64,000 bases of DNA from Microbulbifer sp. GL-2 (GTDB lineage Bacteria > Pseudomonadota > Gammaproteobacteria > Pseudomonadales > Cellvibrionaceae): contig NZ_AP019807.1 of assembly GCF_007183175.1 (NCBI RefSeq), forward strand, positions 2,400,001 through 2,464,000. The letters are read 5' to 3'. Below, piece after piece: positions 31,275 to 41,151 of this stretch. The notes under the pieces are model-generated. The model ran no database searches. It had not been told where the DNA came from and saw only the letters and a list, made by a program, of their open reading frames with translations. How positions within the stretch are numbered: the first letter of the stretch is position 1; each line of letters opens with the position of its first letter. Position numbers and translations under genes: made by a program.

Positions 31275-33551
31275 ATGAACCATCTTTTTATTCGCACGGC
31301 TACTGCTTCGGCACTGATGATCGGCACCCAGGGTGTGGCGGCCTCTCCGCCCGCTGAAGACTATGTTGCCGGCGAGCAGTACCGTGGCGGTAGCCAGGTT
31401 TGCTATGCCGATGATCTCTTCAAAGCCCAGTGGTGGGCCACACCGGATCAGCAGCCTGCCGATGCGCTAACAGCTGAAAATACCTGGGATTCCCCCTGGG
31501 TTTTGCTGGAAGCTGGAGCTTGTGATGGTTCTGGTGACAACAGCGGTGATTCCAGTAGCGATGATTCTGGCCCTGGCGGTGATGATCCCAGTTCTCTAGC
31601 TGCCTACCAGCCGGGTCAGAGCTACCTAAAAGGAAGTGAGGTCTGCTATGCCGACGATATCTTTGTTGCACAATGGTGGGCAAATGGTGATCAAGCTCCT
31701 GCCGAAGCCCTGACCGTGCAAAATACCTGGGGTTCTCCCTGGATTCTTAAAGAGTCAAATGGTTGTGAAGCTAATGGTAACAGCGGTGATGGTAATGACG
31801 GCGATTCGGCTTCCACACCTATCCCCCTGAGCATCTCTGCTTCCCAAACCCAGGTGACAGGTGGTGGTACCCTACTACTCGACGCGAATGCCTCTGGTGG
31901 TGACAGCACCTTCAACTACAGCTGGGCTCAGCTTTCCCCTACTATTCCTGAAGCAGAAATTGCCTCTGCAACCAGCGCCTCGACTTCAGTGATACTACCT
32001 GCCGTTGCATACGATGTTACCTATATCTTCAGTCTGATTGTTAGTGATGGGGATGCCACCGAAGAGGCCCAGGTTACAGTGCAGAACTTTGCGATGGATG
32101 TTGGGCCCGATGCTAACAGTGACTCCGACAACCTTGTTACAGCAGTCATTTCGGCTTCCGCAAACAGCGTGGGTTGTAGCGGTAGTGTTACTCTGGATGG
32201 CTCTCGGTCCAGTGGTGGCAGTGATATGTCATTTATCTGGAGCCAAACTAGTGGCCCTTCGGTCAAGCTATCGAACTACGTGGGCAATACCACCCAGGCA
32301 GTATTGCCTGAGGTATATAGCAATGTAACTTACACTTTCCAGTTGACGGCTACCGACTCAACCGCCGCCAGTAATGTGGATGAGGTTAGCATTAGCCAGA
32401 CTGGCTGCGCTTCTGTTGATGGCCACGTGATGGATATGAGCGAGCTTGAAGCAGCTGAAAATGCTTTATCGACTGATTCACTTCTGCAGGAGGTGAAAGA
32501 CACCGTAGAGACCCGCGGTAATGTCATCGTTGAAGCAGTTCAGCCCGGCCGTAATGCCAATCCAGAAAACGTCCAGCGTGTCGAGAGCATCATTTCCTCA
32601 GATACTTGGGATTACCTTTTCCCACTGCGCGCTGAAGATTATACCTATACCAACTTCCTGCGTGCCGTGGCCAAGTTCCCCGCTTTCTGTGGTGAGTATA
32701 CCGATGGCCGCGACTCCGATGCGATCTGCCGAAAAGCACTGGCAGTCATGTTTGCCCATTTCGGTCAGGAAACAGGTGCTCATGCGACGGCCTGGGATGA
32801 ACCTGAGTGGCGGCAGGGTTTGTACTGGATTCGCGAGATCGGTTGGACCGAGGAAGCATCTGGTGGTTACGGTGCCTGTGATCCCGGTAGCAGCTGGGCG
32901 GCTGAGGTATGGCCCTGTGCGATCAATGCCGACGGTGGCTATAAGAGCTACTTTGGTCGAGGCTCAAAGCAGCTGAGCTGGAATTACAACTACGGTCCAT
33001 TCTCCCAGGCTATGTACGGTGATATTTACACCCTACTGGAGAATCCGGAGCTGGTTGCAGATACTTGGTTGAACCTCGCCAGTGCCATTTTCTTTTTCGT
33101 GTACCCACAGCCCCCCAAGCCGAGCATGTTACATGTGGTGGATGGTACCTGGGTGCCGAACAGAGTCGATCTGGCCAATAACCTGACGTCTGGATTCGGT
33201 GTCACTACCAATATCATCAATGGTGCTATCGAGTGTAGTAAAGGTTCCGAGGATTATCGTTCGCAGTATCGTATGGACTACTACCAGAACTTTGCTGAGT
33301 TTCTGGGTGTAGATATACCTGCAGATGAAGAGTTGGGCTGTGCCAACATGGGCCAATTCCAGACCGGTGGTTCCGCATCCCTGGATATTTACTGGGATAA
33401 AGACTGGAGCTGGTCTGCCGGTAACCCCAATAATAAAAGCTTCGCCTGTCAGCTGGTGAACTATCAAACGGCCTACTCTGCACTGAACGAAGGCGATTAT
33501 GCCAGATGTGTGAAAGCTAACTTCGATATGACCATCGACTACCAAAACTGA
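31275..33551 (+). CDS. Secreted GH19 chitinase with two chitin-binding modules
   Basis: The 758-residue exported enzyme should hydrolyse beta-1,4-GlcNAc links of chitin with inversion. Signal peptide about residues 1-23. Two CBM5/12 modules follow (about 26-78 and 112-165; core pattern YxxGxxYxxGxxVCYADD...AQWW), separated by an Asp/Ser/Gly linker. Two PKD/REJ-like beta domains follow (about 178-275 and 285-375). The GH19 catalytic domain spans about 440-690: FAHFGQETGAH with the catalytic Glu, then YFGRGSKQLSWNYNYGPF. A C-terminal beta region ends the protein. GGAGA lies before the ATG. It fits a chitin-using marine bacterium. Confidence 0.93.
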   Translation: MNHLFIRTATASALMIGTQGVAASPPAEDYVAGEQYRGGSQVCYADDLFKAQWWATPDQQPADALTAENTWDSPWVLLEAGACDGSGDNSGDSSSDDSGPGGDDPSSLAAYQPGQSYLKGSEVCYADDIFVAQWWANGDQAPAEALTVQNTWGSPWILKESNGCEANGNSGDGNDGDSASTPIPLSISASQTQVTGGGTLLLDANASGGDSTFNYSWAQLSPTIPEAEIASATSASTSVILPAVAYDVTYIFSLIVSDGDATEEAQVTVQNFAMDVGPDANSDSDNLVTAVISASANSVGCSGSVTLDGSRSSGGSDMSFIWSQTSGPSVKLSNYVGNTTQAVLPEVYSNVTYTFQLTATDSTAASNVDEVSISQTGCASVDGHVMDMSELEAAENALSTDSLLQEVKDTVETRGNVIVEAVQPGRNANPENVQRVESIISSDTWDYLFPLRAEDYTYTNFLRAVAKFPAFCGEYTDGRDSDAICRKALAVMFAHFGQETGAHATAWDEPEWRQGLYWIREIGWTEEASGGYGACDPGSSWAAEVWPCAINADGGYKSYFGRGSKQLSWNYNYGPFSQAMYGDIYTLLENPELVADTWLNLASAIFFFVYPQPPKPSMLHVVDGTWVPNRVDLANNLTSGFGVTTNIINGAIECSKGSEDYRSQYRMDYYQNFAEFLGVDIPADEELGCANMGQFQTGGSASLDIYWDKDWSWSAGNPNNKSFACQLVNYQTAYSALNEGDYARCVKANFDMTIDYQN

Positions 33552-33599
33552 GAGATCATTAATTAGAGAATAGGGGTCGTAAAATTTCGGTTTCAAATT

Positions 33600-33640
33600 G
33601 CTCAACGGGCCCAGTAATAATATTTATTGCCGGGCCTGTT
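33600..33640. terminator. Probable bidirectional hairpin after the chitinase gene
   Basis: AACGGGCCC and GGGCCTGTT flank AATAA/TTATT inner pairs; there is no strong T tract. It lies between convergent genes. Confidence 0.45.
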
Positions 33641-33711
33641 AATGGGAATATACATCCCCAGTGGACTCTAGCCAATCGAGGAAACCGTTTGATAATGAGA
33701 AAATCTTCCGA

Positions 33712-34107
33712 TTATAAATTTTCATCCAAAATTTGTTGAACCAAAGCAGAATCAACATAGGCCGTGCCTTCAGTAATAAGGCCATTTTCAAATTTAACAA
33801 TCCAGCAGTAGGTATTATTGTAGCGTCTGCCATTCAACGCGGTACAAATGCTCTCCATTTCTGCCACTGCGTAATCACCGTCGACCAATATTCGCTTGAT
33901 CTTCATCATTACCTTACCCTCCTGAAGTACCCGGCCAATTCCCGCGAAGGCACGCTCAACCAGATCCTTCTTTGAGTTATACTCCCCGGCCATTTTATGA
34001 GTTCCTTTAACGGTCCAGTGCACATTATTTGAGACTCGTTCTAGGAATGGTTGAGGGTCGGTACATAGAAAATTAAACACCTCTTCTACGAATTTTCGAT
34101 TAAGCAT
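33712..34107 (-). CDS. SnoaL-like/NTF2-fold protein
   Basis: The 131-residue single-domain protein has the cone-shaped NTF2-like layout. An N-terminal helix pair (VEEVFNFLCTDPQPFLERVSNNVHW) is followed by beta strands with the signature VDGDYAVAEMES and YCWIVKFENGLITEGTAYVD. The family includes ketosteroid isomerase and polyketide cyclase-like enzymes and many of unknown activity. It is convergent with the chitinase gene and has no operon partner. Function unknown beyond the fold. Confidence 0.78.
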   Translation of the reverse strand: MLNRKFVEEVFNFLCTDPQPFLERVSNNVHWTVKGTHKMAGEYNSKKDLVERAFAGIGRVLQEGKVMMKIKRILVDGDYAVAEMESICTALNGRRYNNTYCWIVKFENGLITEGTAYVDSALVQQILDENL

Positions 34108-34589
34108 ATTTAACTCTCACTGTTTAGTTAAAAGTTGATGGGAATTGCATAAAAATTACAGGGTTAACAGCATTGCCTATTACCTGTTGTTTACAGGACG
34201 GAATCAAGATAGATCTATAAATCCCTGTCGCAGGTTGAGTTTTCTACTACATATCCAGTATTACGTGGAATTTTTCAAACTATCAGAAGGTGTCTTATAT
34301 CCATCCCCCTGGTTATTTATGTGTCAAGCATATACCTAATAGGTTTGGCTGCTGCTTTATTTAAGGTTAGGGGTTAATGGATACAATTCAATGTATTTGG
34401 TAGGGAGAGGTTCCTATTCGGTTATTGAGTTGAGTTCTATCTGATGGGTACTGCCCCAGACGGTTAAATCTGGATAGGGGCAGTGATGATTGGGGGATTT
34501 GGTGACGATTAGCCGGGTCCTGTCTTTTGGGCCAGACTCATAAGGATATTTCACACGGTAGCGAATGGAGTTAACGGTCTGGATCACCT

Positions 34590-35599
34590 ATGCCCGGCTC
34601 TAAAACCCCTCTCTCCAGAAAGAAAATCATTGGTCTTGCAGCCTTAACCATTGCCATATTCCTTATTGCCAATGACTTTACAGCCTTCTCTGTGGCAATA
34701 CCTGCTATGGAGAAGCAGTTTAATTCGGACCTTTCTACTGTGCAGCGGGTTATTAATGGATATGCTTTGGTCTTTGGTCTTTGGTCTTTGGTCTTTAGTC
34801 TTTGGTCTTTGGTCTTTGGTCTTTGGTCTTTTGTGTGCTGATTGTTACAGGCGGCTGTTTAGCGTATATGTTTGGCCGTCGCAAGCTTTTCTTTATTGGT
34901 ACCAGTATTTTTATATTTTTTCTGTGCACGGTGGGCTGGCGATTGATGATTGGATGCTGCTGGGTAGTCGGGCCCTGATGGGGGTGGGTGGTGCGTTGAT
35001 GTGGCCACTAATTGGCAGTCCTTTACCGTGGGAATTACCACGCTGCTACTCTCTGTAACCTTTGTCTCCATGCTACTGTACATTCCCCAGTTTCTTATCA
35101 AGGAACTAAATTTTTCCGCTGTGTGGTCTGGGGCCGGCTTGTTAGCGGTGATGCTGGCTTACGGGATTGTTTCCTATATCGCGGACAGGCTGTATGAAAT
35201 TATGGGTGCCAAGGTGATATTGTCAGCCGCTGCTATATTTTTGGGCTTCGGTATGTTCCTGTTATCCAGTTTACTTGAACACAGTCATTATCTGCACCTG
35301 GTGCCAGGCATTATCTCCCTGGGAGTGGGGCTCGGTCTGTTTTTTCTCACAATTACTACGGTTGCGGTAACCGCTTTGGGATCCAATCGAGCAAATTTGG
35401 CCGCAGCGTTGGTATTTATGTTTCAGATTATTGGGGGGTTATTGGAATGGCGATGAATACCACCATCGTGGCTTTGGCACCCAGTCTCTCTGAGGGTATT
35501 ACCGGGTCTTTAGTGTTAATACCTCTGGCTGCGCTGATTGTGTGTCTTCTATTCGTGCATGGAAGGCCGCATAACCAGAATTTGGATAGCCCCGCCTAA
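34590..35599 (+). pseudogene. Disrupted DHA2-family MFS transporter
   Basis: The N-terminus (TIAIFLIANDFTAFSVAIPAM ... LSTVQRVINGYALVFG) is interrupted at a tandem heptamer (34765-34832). Motif A continues in another frame (AYMFGRRKLFFIG), then GGLAIDDWMLLGSRALMGVGGALMW in a third. A large central part (about five helices) is missing near 35000. The C-terminal half (35001-35456) is open, and a last frameshift precedes the end at 35599. At least three frame changes make it non-functional as it stands. Confidence 0.85.
34765..34832 (+). repeat. Tandem 7-bp repeat (TCTTTGG)x8
   Basis: Eight full units (one is TCTTTAG) plus partial units lie within the coding frame of the MFS pseudogene. A seven-base unit changes reading frame with each gain or loss. 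Confidence 0.95.
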
Positions 35600-36216
35600 G
35601 CAGCTCTGATGTTTTGCAGCTTTCCCGGAAAGCTACAGGGTAATTAAGGGTTGCTTTTTGAGATATGTTAAGTATGCCTGTTTCGAATGCCCGCACTTTT
35701 ACCTGTAAGGATCAGTTTTTATTCTTTATCAGGTTTGTAGATGGTAAGTTCAAATTTATTTAATAACGGTGCTAAAAAGTTAAAGTGCAACTTTAACTTT
35801 AGTGTGTCTGTATTTTTCATTTTTCCTCTATTTTTTCTATGGTTTGGGTGAGGTGGCTTCAAAGGTGACTGATTGGTTTATAGAATAACCCGTTTTCATA
35901 TAGGGTTATAAATTTAAAAACTATGGCATTTACCTATTAACTATTGTTGTTGATTGAGTGAAAATAAATAGCTCAATCAATTTTTGGGATGGAACCTCAA
36001 GCGTTATCTCGCATTGCGATTATCTGCCGAGTCGACCATAAGGTCGAATAATTGAGCGGAATCGGGATGTGTCGCCACTGGCCATCGCTAGCTTGTGCTG
36101 CCTGTCGTAGCACAACTCTCAGCTGGTGAAGAGCTTACGGTTTGGGAAAACCCTTTCGATCGCTGGGTTGATTGTCTCGGGAGAAATAATCTCCCTTTAT
36201 GTAAGGAGAACAGATT
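35600..36216. other. Intergenic before nnrS, with terminator at 35950-35985
   Basis: TTGATTGAG (35950-35958) pairs with CTCAATCAA (35972-35980), followed by five T: a good terminator, although distant from the pseudogene end. Otherwise no gene is visible. No convincing NsrR, NorR or FNR site was found upstream of nnrS. Confidence 0.5.
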
Positions 36217-37377
36217 GTGATACCCATCGTTGACCGCGCCAGCGCGGAATCCATTGCCCCATTTTGGCGGATGCCATTCCGTCCCTTTTTTTGGGGTGGG
36301 GCACTCTGGAGCATGATTGCCCTGCTGATCTGGCAATTACAGCTTTCCGGTTGGCAGCTTCCCGCCTTACGAGTAGGTGTCGCCTGGCATTCCCATGAAA
36401 TGTTGTTTGGATTTGCCGCCGCAGTAGTTGTGGGCTTCCTTGGTACTGCCATGCAAACCTGGACTGGAATCCCCTCTCCTAAAGGGCTGCAATTAATGAG
36501 TCTGGTTGGGCTCTGGCTGTTGGCGCGCCTGGGGTATCTTATTGCGGCTGTGCCGCTGTGGATGCCGGTTTGTGCGGAAGTGGCCTTTTTCTTATTGGCA
36601 GCATTTCTGCTTGGCGCACGGGTATTGCGCACAAGGCAGTGGCGCAACCTGTTTGTATTACCTGCCATGCTCGCCTTTGCTGGACTGTCTGCCAGCCACT
36701 GGCTACTACCCGGCGCGCAGAGCAGGATTGCCCTGGTGGCGCTGTTGTTGGTTACAGCGATTATTCTGGTGATCGGCGGGCGGGTGATTCCTTTCTTTAC
36801 AGCGCGGCGCTTCCAGCTAAGCCAGCGCGATAAGCTGCCGATTGTCGAGTGGGGCACTCATATCGCTGCCGTCCTGTTGTTACTGAGTGTGGCCATTGAT
36901 CTGCCCCGTATGGTTTGGGCAGTGCTGGCTCTGGCACTAGGTATTTTTCAGCTAACTCGAGTACTGCGCTGGCATCCGACTAAGATTTGGGGCGAGCCCA
37001 TGGTTTGGTCGCTGCACTTGAGTTATTGGTTGGTAGTGTTGGGATGTTTCCTTGCCGCACTGGCCTGGAGTGGGCTTGCACCGGGTTGGCATAGCCCTGC
37101 ATTGCATGCGTTTGCGGTAGGTGGTATCGGCGGTTTAATCCTTGCTATGACCAGTCGAGTCAGTCTCGGCCACACTGGGCGCATGTTGCAGGCGCCACGC
37201 CTGATGCCTCTGGCATTTGCCGCTCTGGCTCTGTCCGCACTGGCTAGAATTTTCTGGGCGCCGGCGCCCAGCGGTTTTCTTGCGGCGATTATCGCCTGGA
37301 TGGTGGGCTACTCACTGTTCCTGATGTATTACACTCCAGTACTGTTTCAGCCTCGAATGGATGGGCACCCAGGCTAA
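36217..37377 (+). CDS. nnrS: NnrS family membrane protein
   Basis: The 386-residue polytopic inner-membrane protein has about 12 helices. Hallmarks are PFWRMPFRPFFWGGALW at the start, WHSHEMLFGFAAAVVVGFLGTAMQTWTG (haem/copper-type His ligands, about residues 58-85) and GRVIPFFTARRF (about 190). NnrS proteins protect against nitrosative stress or support NO metabolism. GTG 36217 has AAGGAG 13 bases upstream. No nitrite or NO reductase genes are adjacent in this window. Confidence 0.9.
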   Translation: MIPIVDRASAESIAPFWRMPFRPFFWGGALWSMIALLIWQLQLSGWQLPALRVGVAWHSHEMLFGFAAAVVVGFLGTAMQTWTGIPSPKGLQLMSLVGLWLLARLGYLIAAVPLWMPVCAEVAFFLLAAFLLGARVLRTRQWRNLFVLPAMLAFAGLSASHWLLPGAQSRIALVALLLVTAIILVIGGRVIPFFTARRFQLSQRDKLPIVEWGTHIAAVLLLLSVAIDLPRMVWAVLALALGIFQLTRVLRWHPTKIWGEPMVWSLHLSYWLVVLGCFLAALAWSGLAPGWHSPALHAFAVGGIGGLILAMTSRVSLGHTGRMLQAPRLMPLAFAALALSALARIFWAPAPSGFLAAIIAWMVGYSLFLMYYTPVLFQPRMDGHPG

Positions 37378-37464
37378 CAATTCTAGTGCCCTCTGGAGCG
37401 GTGCAAGGTGATCAACGGCAGTTGCCGCTCCCGGGGGCGTTTCAGAAGTTTGGTTCCAGTACCA

Positions 37465-37887
37465 CTAATTGTTCTCGGTATTATCCATCTGGGGAAAGGC
37501 GTCGAATTGGAGTGCTTTGTCCAGGTTCTGCTCCCAGTCTGCTTTACTGGCCATAAAAATATGGGCGGTGGGTTTGATTGGGACCCTGCAGTCCAGGCTG
37601 CCAGCTGGCACGGCCAGGTAGCCACCGTCCTTATCCTCAAACGGCAGGGCTGAGCCACAATTACTGCAAAAGCTTTTTACATGGCGGGTGGCGGGCAACT
37701 TGAAGACTTTGGCCTGCTGTTTCCCTGATATCCAATTTAACTTGGCTGATGTTGAGAACAGGCTGGCGGCATGGGCAGAGCCGGTGTCCTTACGACAGTG
37801 ACTGCAGTGGCACAGGAAAAAGCTTTCAAAATCGCCTTCTACCTCGAAGTGAATATCTCCGCAAAGGCACGATCCTGTCTTATTCAT
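37465..37887 (-). CDS. GFA family zinc-binding protein
   Basis: The 140-residue protein has the complete GFA/CENP-V cysteine pattern: SCLCGD (residue 7), CHCSHC (about 31), CSNCG (about 94). It also has GSALPFEDKDGGYLAVPAGSLD, typical of formaldehyde-activating-like members. AAGGAG precedes the ATG. It is monocistronic here and one of three GFA-family genes in the window, each in a different context. Substrate unknown. Confidence 0.9.
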   Translation of the reverse strand: MNKTGSCLCGDIHFEVEGDFESFFLCHCSHCRKDTGSAHAASLFSTSAKLNWISGKQQAKVFKLPATRHVKSFCSNCGSALPFEDKDGGYLAVPAGSLDCRVPIKPTAHIFMASKADWEQNLDKALQFDAFPQMDNTENN

Positions 37888-38015
37888 AGTTACTCCTTGA
37901 TTTTTTTGTAATGTGTTATAGAAATAGCCTGACGATTCAGGTGCAGTGGTATTTTTTAAATTAATGTGGCGAAATTGCTCAATGACCCAGTTTTCCCTGG
38001 TTCGAAATCAATTTG

Positions 38016-38807
38016 TTAAATTTCAATAGTCCCTTTTAGGTATTGGACAGCTTTGCCAGAGATAACGACCCTGTTTCCCTTGAGTTGGCAATGGAGTAAC
38101 CCGCCACGCTTGGAGGCCTGGAAGGCAGTGAGTCGCGACTTATCCAGTTGTGCAGCCCAGTAGGGGGCCAGCCCTGTGTGGATAGATCCAGTTACCGGAT
38201 CTTCAACTCCCCCATTAGATGGCCAGAAATACCTGGAAACGAAGTCATATTTTTTTGAGCGGGCTGTAACGACGACATCATAAGGTGCGAGTCTTTTAAG
38301 TTTCCCTGCATTCTGTTGCAGTTGGTAAACATCCTCTTCTGTATCGTAAATGGCAAAGTAGGCCTGTTGGTTGCGCAGAACCTCAGAGGGTATTTTGGAT
38401 AACCCATCAATCAAGTCTCTGGGTACTTGTTCTATAGGTCGCGGAGCCCTGTTGGGAAAGTCCATGGCGATTTCGCCGTCTTCGCTGTGAGTTATTTGCA
38501 TTTCACCCACAGCTTCCGCAGAAAAGTACAGGGTTTCCAGTTTCGGATTTTTTGAAAAAATCACATATGCGGAAGCTAGTGTTGCATGGCCGCAAAAATC
38601 AACTTCATTCATCGGGGAGAACCAGCGAATCTGGAATTCTTTTTCGGAATGTTTGAGCAGGAAGGCAGTCTCGGACAAGTTGTTTTCGGTAGCGATGGCC
38701 TGCATTTGGCTGTTGCTTAACCATTGCTCGGTAATGATGACTGCGGCTGAGTTACCACCAAACCGGGTGTCGGTAAAAGCATCAATTATATTTATTTCAA
38801 GTTCCAC
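38016..38807 (-). CDS. PhzF family isomerase/epimerase
   Basis: The 263-residue protein has the two-lobed diaminopimelate-epimerase-like fold of PhzF: IIDAFTDTRFGGNSAAVI at the start, the family Glu in NNLSETAFLL (about residue 46), FCGHATLASAYV (about 72) and GGVEDPVTGSIHTGLAPYWA near the C-terminus. GTG start at 38807 with AGGAGG eight bases upstream. No other phenazine genes are present, so this is one of the common stand-alone PhzF proteins of unknown substrate. Confidence 0.92.
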   Translation of the reverse strand: MELEINIIDAFTDTRFGGNSAAVIITEQWLSNSQMQAIATENNLSETAFLLKHSEKEFQIRWFSPMNEVDFCGHATLASAYVIFSKNPKLETLYFSAEAVGEMQITHSEDGEIAMDFPNRAPRPIEQVPRDLIDGLSKIPSEVLRNQQAYFAIYDTEEDVYQLQQNAGKLKRLAPYDVVVTARSKKYDFVSRYFWPSNGGVEDPVTGSIHTGLAPYWAAQLDKSRLTAFQASKRGGLLHCQLKGNRVVISGKAVQYLKGTIEI

Positions 38808-39082
38808 GCAAGAGTCCTCCTACATAAGTGTTGAGCTCAATTGAAGGTTTAACTGTACGAAGGGGCGGTTAGAGCGCCTGGCGCTGTAAATAATATTGCT
38901 CTACAGCTGGAAATTAGCCTCTATTTCCTGATCTGCATCAGTATTGCCAGGGTGTTCCCATTTTAAAGTCTGCATCAATCTGGCCGGTGCAGTGCGTTTT
39001 GCCAGGGGTAAAACCGGTACTTCTTTTTATTGTTGACCGGGTATCAACTGTTATGAGAATGGGCTTGCTCTAGGGGGTTGGA

Positions 39083-40249
39083 ATGTTGCAAACAGATGTT
39101 GCTATTGTCGGGGCTGGCCCCGCAGGGCTGGCCCTGGCGGTAATGTTGGCCCGGCGCGACAGTAGAGTAACGCTTTTGGAGTGCCAGAGCGAGGATAGCC
39201 TGGCAAATCCCGAGGATGATGGGCGCGAGATTGCCCTGACTCATAAATCGGTCAGAATTCTGGAAAGCCTTGGGGTCTGGCAAAAGTTGCATACTGATGA
39301 GGTCAGTGTTCTACAGTCGGCGCAAGTGGTTGATGGTAATTCGCCCTCAAGCTTGAATTTCGATAACCGTGGGCGCGGGCCTCTGGGATTTATTGTGCCC
39401 AATGCTGCGATACGCCGTGCGCTTTATGAAGTGGCTTGTGGGGAAAGCAACATTCAATTGCGCTGTGACAGTGCGGTGACCGGCACAGGCTTGGGCGACA
39501 ACAGACGTTTGTTGGAGATCAATGGTGAGAATCATCTCGCTGCGGCACTCGTGGCGGCGGCAGACAGCCGCTTTTCCGAGGTGCGCCGTATGGTGGGAAT
39601 AGGTGCGGATATGCGCGATTTTGGTCGTGTGGCAGTTGTTGGCCGGGTGCGCACAGAGTGCGCGCACGGCGGGATTGCGCGTGAGTGTTTTCGCTATGGT
39701 TCCACTCTGGCGTTGCTGCCCCTGGCCGAACCGAATATTTCCTCGGCGGTGGTAACCATTTCGGCAAGCCGTGGGGAGGAAGTAATGCAGTACTGCGACA
39801 CAGAGTTTGCCGCCCATGTGCAGCGTGAGAGCGCTGCGGCGCTGGGGCCGGTGGAGTCCTGTGGCAAGCGTCATAAATATCCGCTGGTCGCAGTTTACGC
39901 ACACCGGTTTTATGCTGAACGCTTTGTCTTGGTCGGGGATGCCGCTGTGGGGATGCACCCGGTAACCGCACACGGTTTCAACTTGGGGCTTGCGGGTGCG
40001 GACACCTTAACCCGACAGCTGGACGGTGTTACCCGTCTTTACCAGCCAGCACGGCTGGCACGCGCTTTGTCTCGCTACCAGGTTCAGCACCGCCTGGAGT
40101 CTCAGCCTATTTATTCGGGCACAAACCGGGTGGTCGATCTGTTTACCAATGATCGCCTGCCGGCAAAATTATTGCGCAAGGCGGTATTACGATTCAGTGA
40201 ACATTTTCCACCGGTGCGGCAGGCTATTGTGCATCAGCTCACCCGCTGA
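39083..40249 (+). CDS. FAD-dependent hydroxylase, UbiH/UbiM-like
   Basis: The 388-residue flavoprotein monooxygenase is of the UbiH/UbiF/COQ6 family. It has the Rossmann FAD motif VAIVGAGPAGLALAVMLARR (residues 6-25), the DG-type motif region near 150, and the second FAD motif VLVGDAAVGMHPVTAHGFNLGL (about 277-298). The HPVTAHGFNLGL ending is closer to UbiM-type hydroxylases than to the canonical HPIAGQGLNLG of UbiH. A role in ubiquinone ring hydroxylation or another aromatic hydroxylation is inferred. Monocistronic. Confidence 0.85.
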   Translation: MLQTDVAIVGAGPAGLALAVMLARRDSRVTLLECQSEDSLANPEDDGREIALTHKSVRILESLGVWQKLHTDEVSVLQSAQVVDGNSPSSLNFDNRGRGPLGFIVPNAAIRRALYEVACGESNIQLRCDSAVTGTGLGDNRRLLEINGENHLAAALVAAADSRFSEVRRMVGIGADMRDFGRVAVVGRVRTECAHGGIARECFRYGSTLALLPLAEPNISSAVVTISASRGEEVMQYCDTEFAAHVQRESAAALGPVESCGKRHKYPLVAVYAHRFYAERFVLVGDAAVGMHPVTAHGFNLGLAGADTLTRQLDGVTRLYQPARLARALSRYQVQHRLESQPIYSGTNRVVDLFTNDRLPAKLLRKAVLRFSEHFPPVRQAIVHQLTR

Positions 40250-40705
40250 GTAATGCATAGAGTAGCAAGTTGCCAGCGGTGCATGATTAGCTGCTTAAAA
40301 AGTAACAGGCTGAGCCCGATAGACCCCTGTTTATTTTGGGCCTCAACTGTGAGCTTATGGATTTTTATTGTTTGACTGTTGGCGCTGTGACGGGGCTGCC
40401 CACGCTATGCAATTAGGTAGCGGAATCCGCAATTAAAAGGAGGCCATCTGCTGGCCGGGCTTTGTGTTTTTGCAAGCAGGCGCAAATCAGTAATTGTTGA
40501 AGAAACGCTCTTGCGGGATTTTCTTCCTTTTCTATACTGATCTGCGAGGTATTTAGGGAGTGGTTCTACACGCAAAGTAAAAACAAATGCCAATTACGGC
40601 TTGACTCACCGGGGTTGTGACCATAGAATGCGCAGCCTCTTGAGTGGTTGGGTTAGCCCACCGCAGGGAAACAAAGGTCAACCAGGCTTTGTTTCTTGGA
40701 GTTGT
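40250..40705. other. Intergenic before the tRNA-fMet cluster
   Basis: No gene seen. A promoter for the tRNA-rimP transcript must lie near the end, but I could not single out convincing boxes. Confidence 0.4.
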
Positions 40706-40782
<77 letters not shown>

Positions 40783-40821
40783 ATTTACCTCCGGGTAAAT
40801 ATTTGATTGCGCATTTGTTGT

Positions 40822-40898
<77 letters not shown>

Positions 40899-40938
40899 AT
40901 TTTGTCTTTTTATAAGGCTTTGATTGCGCTTTCGTTGT

Positions 40939-41015
<77 letters not shown>

Positions 41016-41057
41016 AATTTTGCATTTGCGCATACTGGCTGCGTGAATGTGCGGTCA

Positions 41058-41135
41058 AAGCCCCGTCAGGGGCTTTTTCGTATCTGCAAGAAAAGTTGCA
41101 GGTATTTTTCGAAGTGGGCCGCAGGCCCATTTTTT
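41058..41135 (+). terminator. Two hairpins between the tRNAs and rimP
   Basis: AAAGCCCCGTCAGGGGCTTTTT (41058-41079) is a strong terminator. TGGGCC-GCA-GGCCCA followed by six T (41115-41135) is a second. The tandem arrangement suggests attenuation of readthrough into rimP-nusA. Confidence 0.75.
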
Positions 41136-41151
41136 GTATGTGGTGACGTAA

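Noticed and set aside
34590..34841. Short intact protein ending VFGLWSFVC
   Set aside because: It is the N-terminus of the MFS pseudogene running into the 7-bp repeat in the wrong frame.
35950..35980. FNR/DNR-type box (TTGAT...ATCAA) upstream of nnrS
   Set aside because: The half-sites are too far apart; the sequence fits a terminator hairpin with a T tract better.
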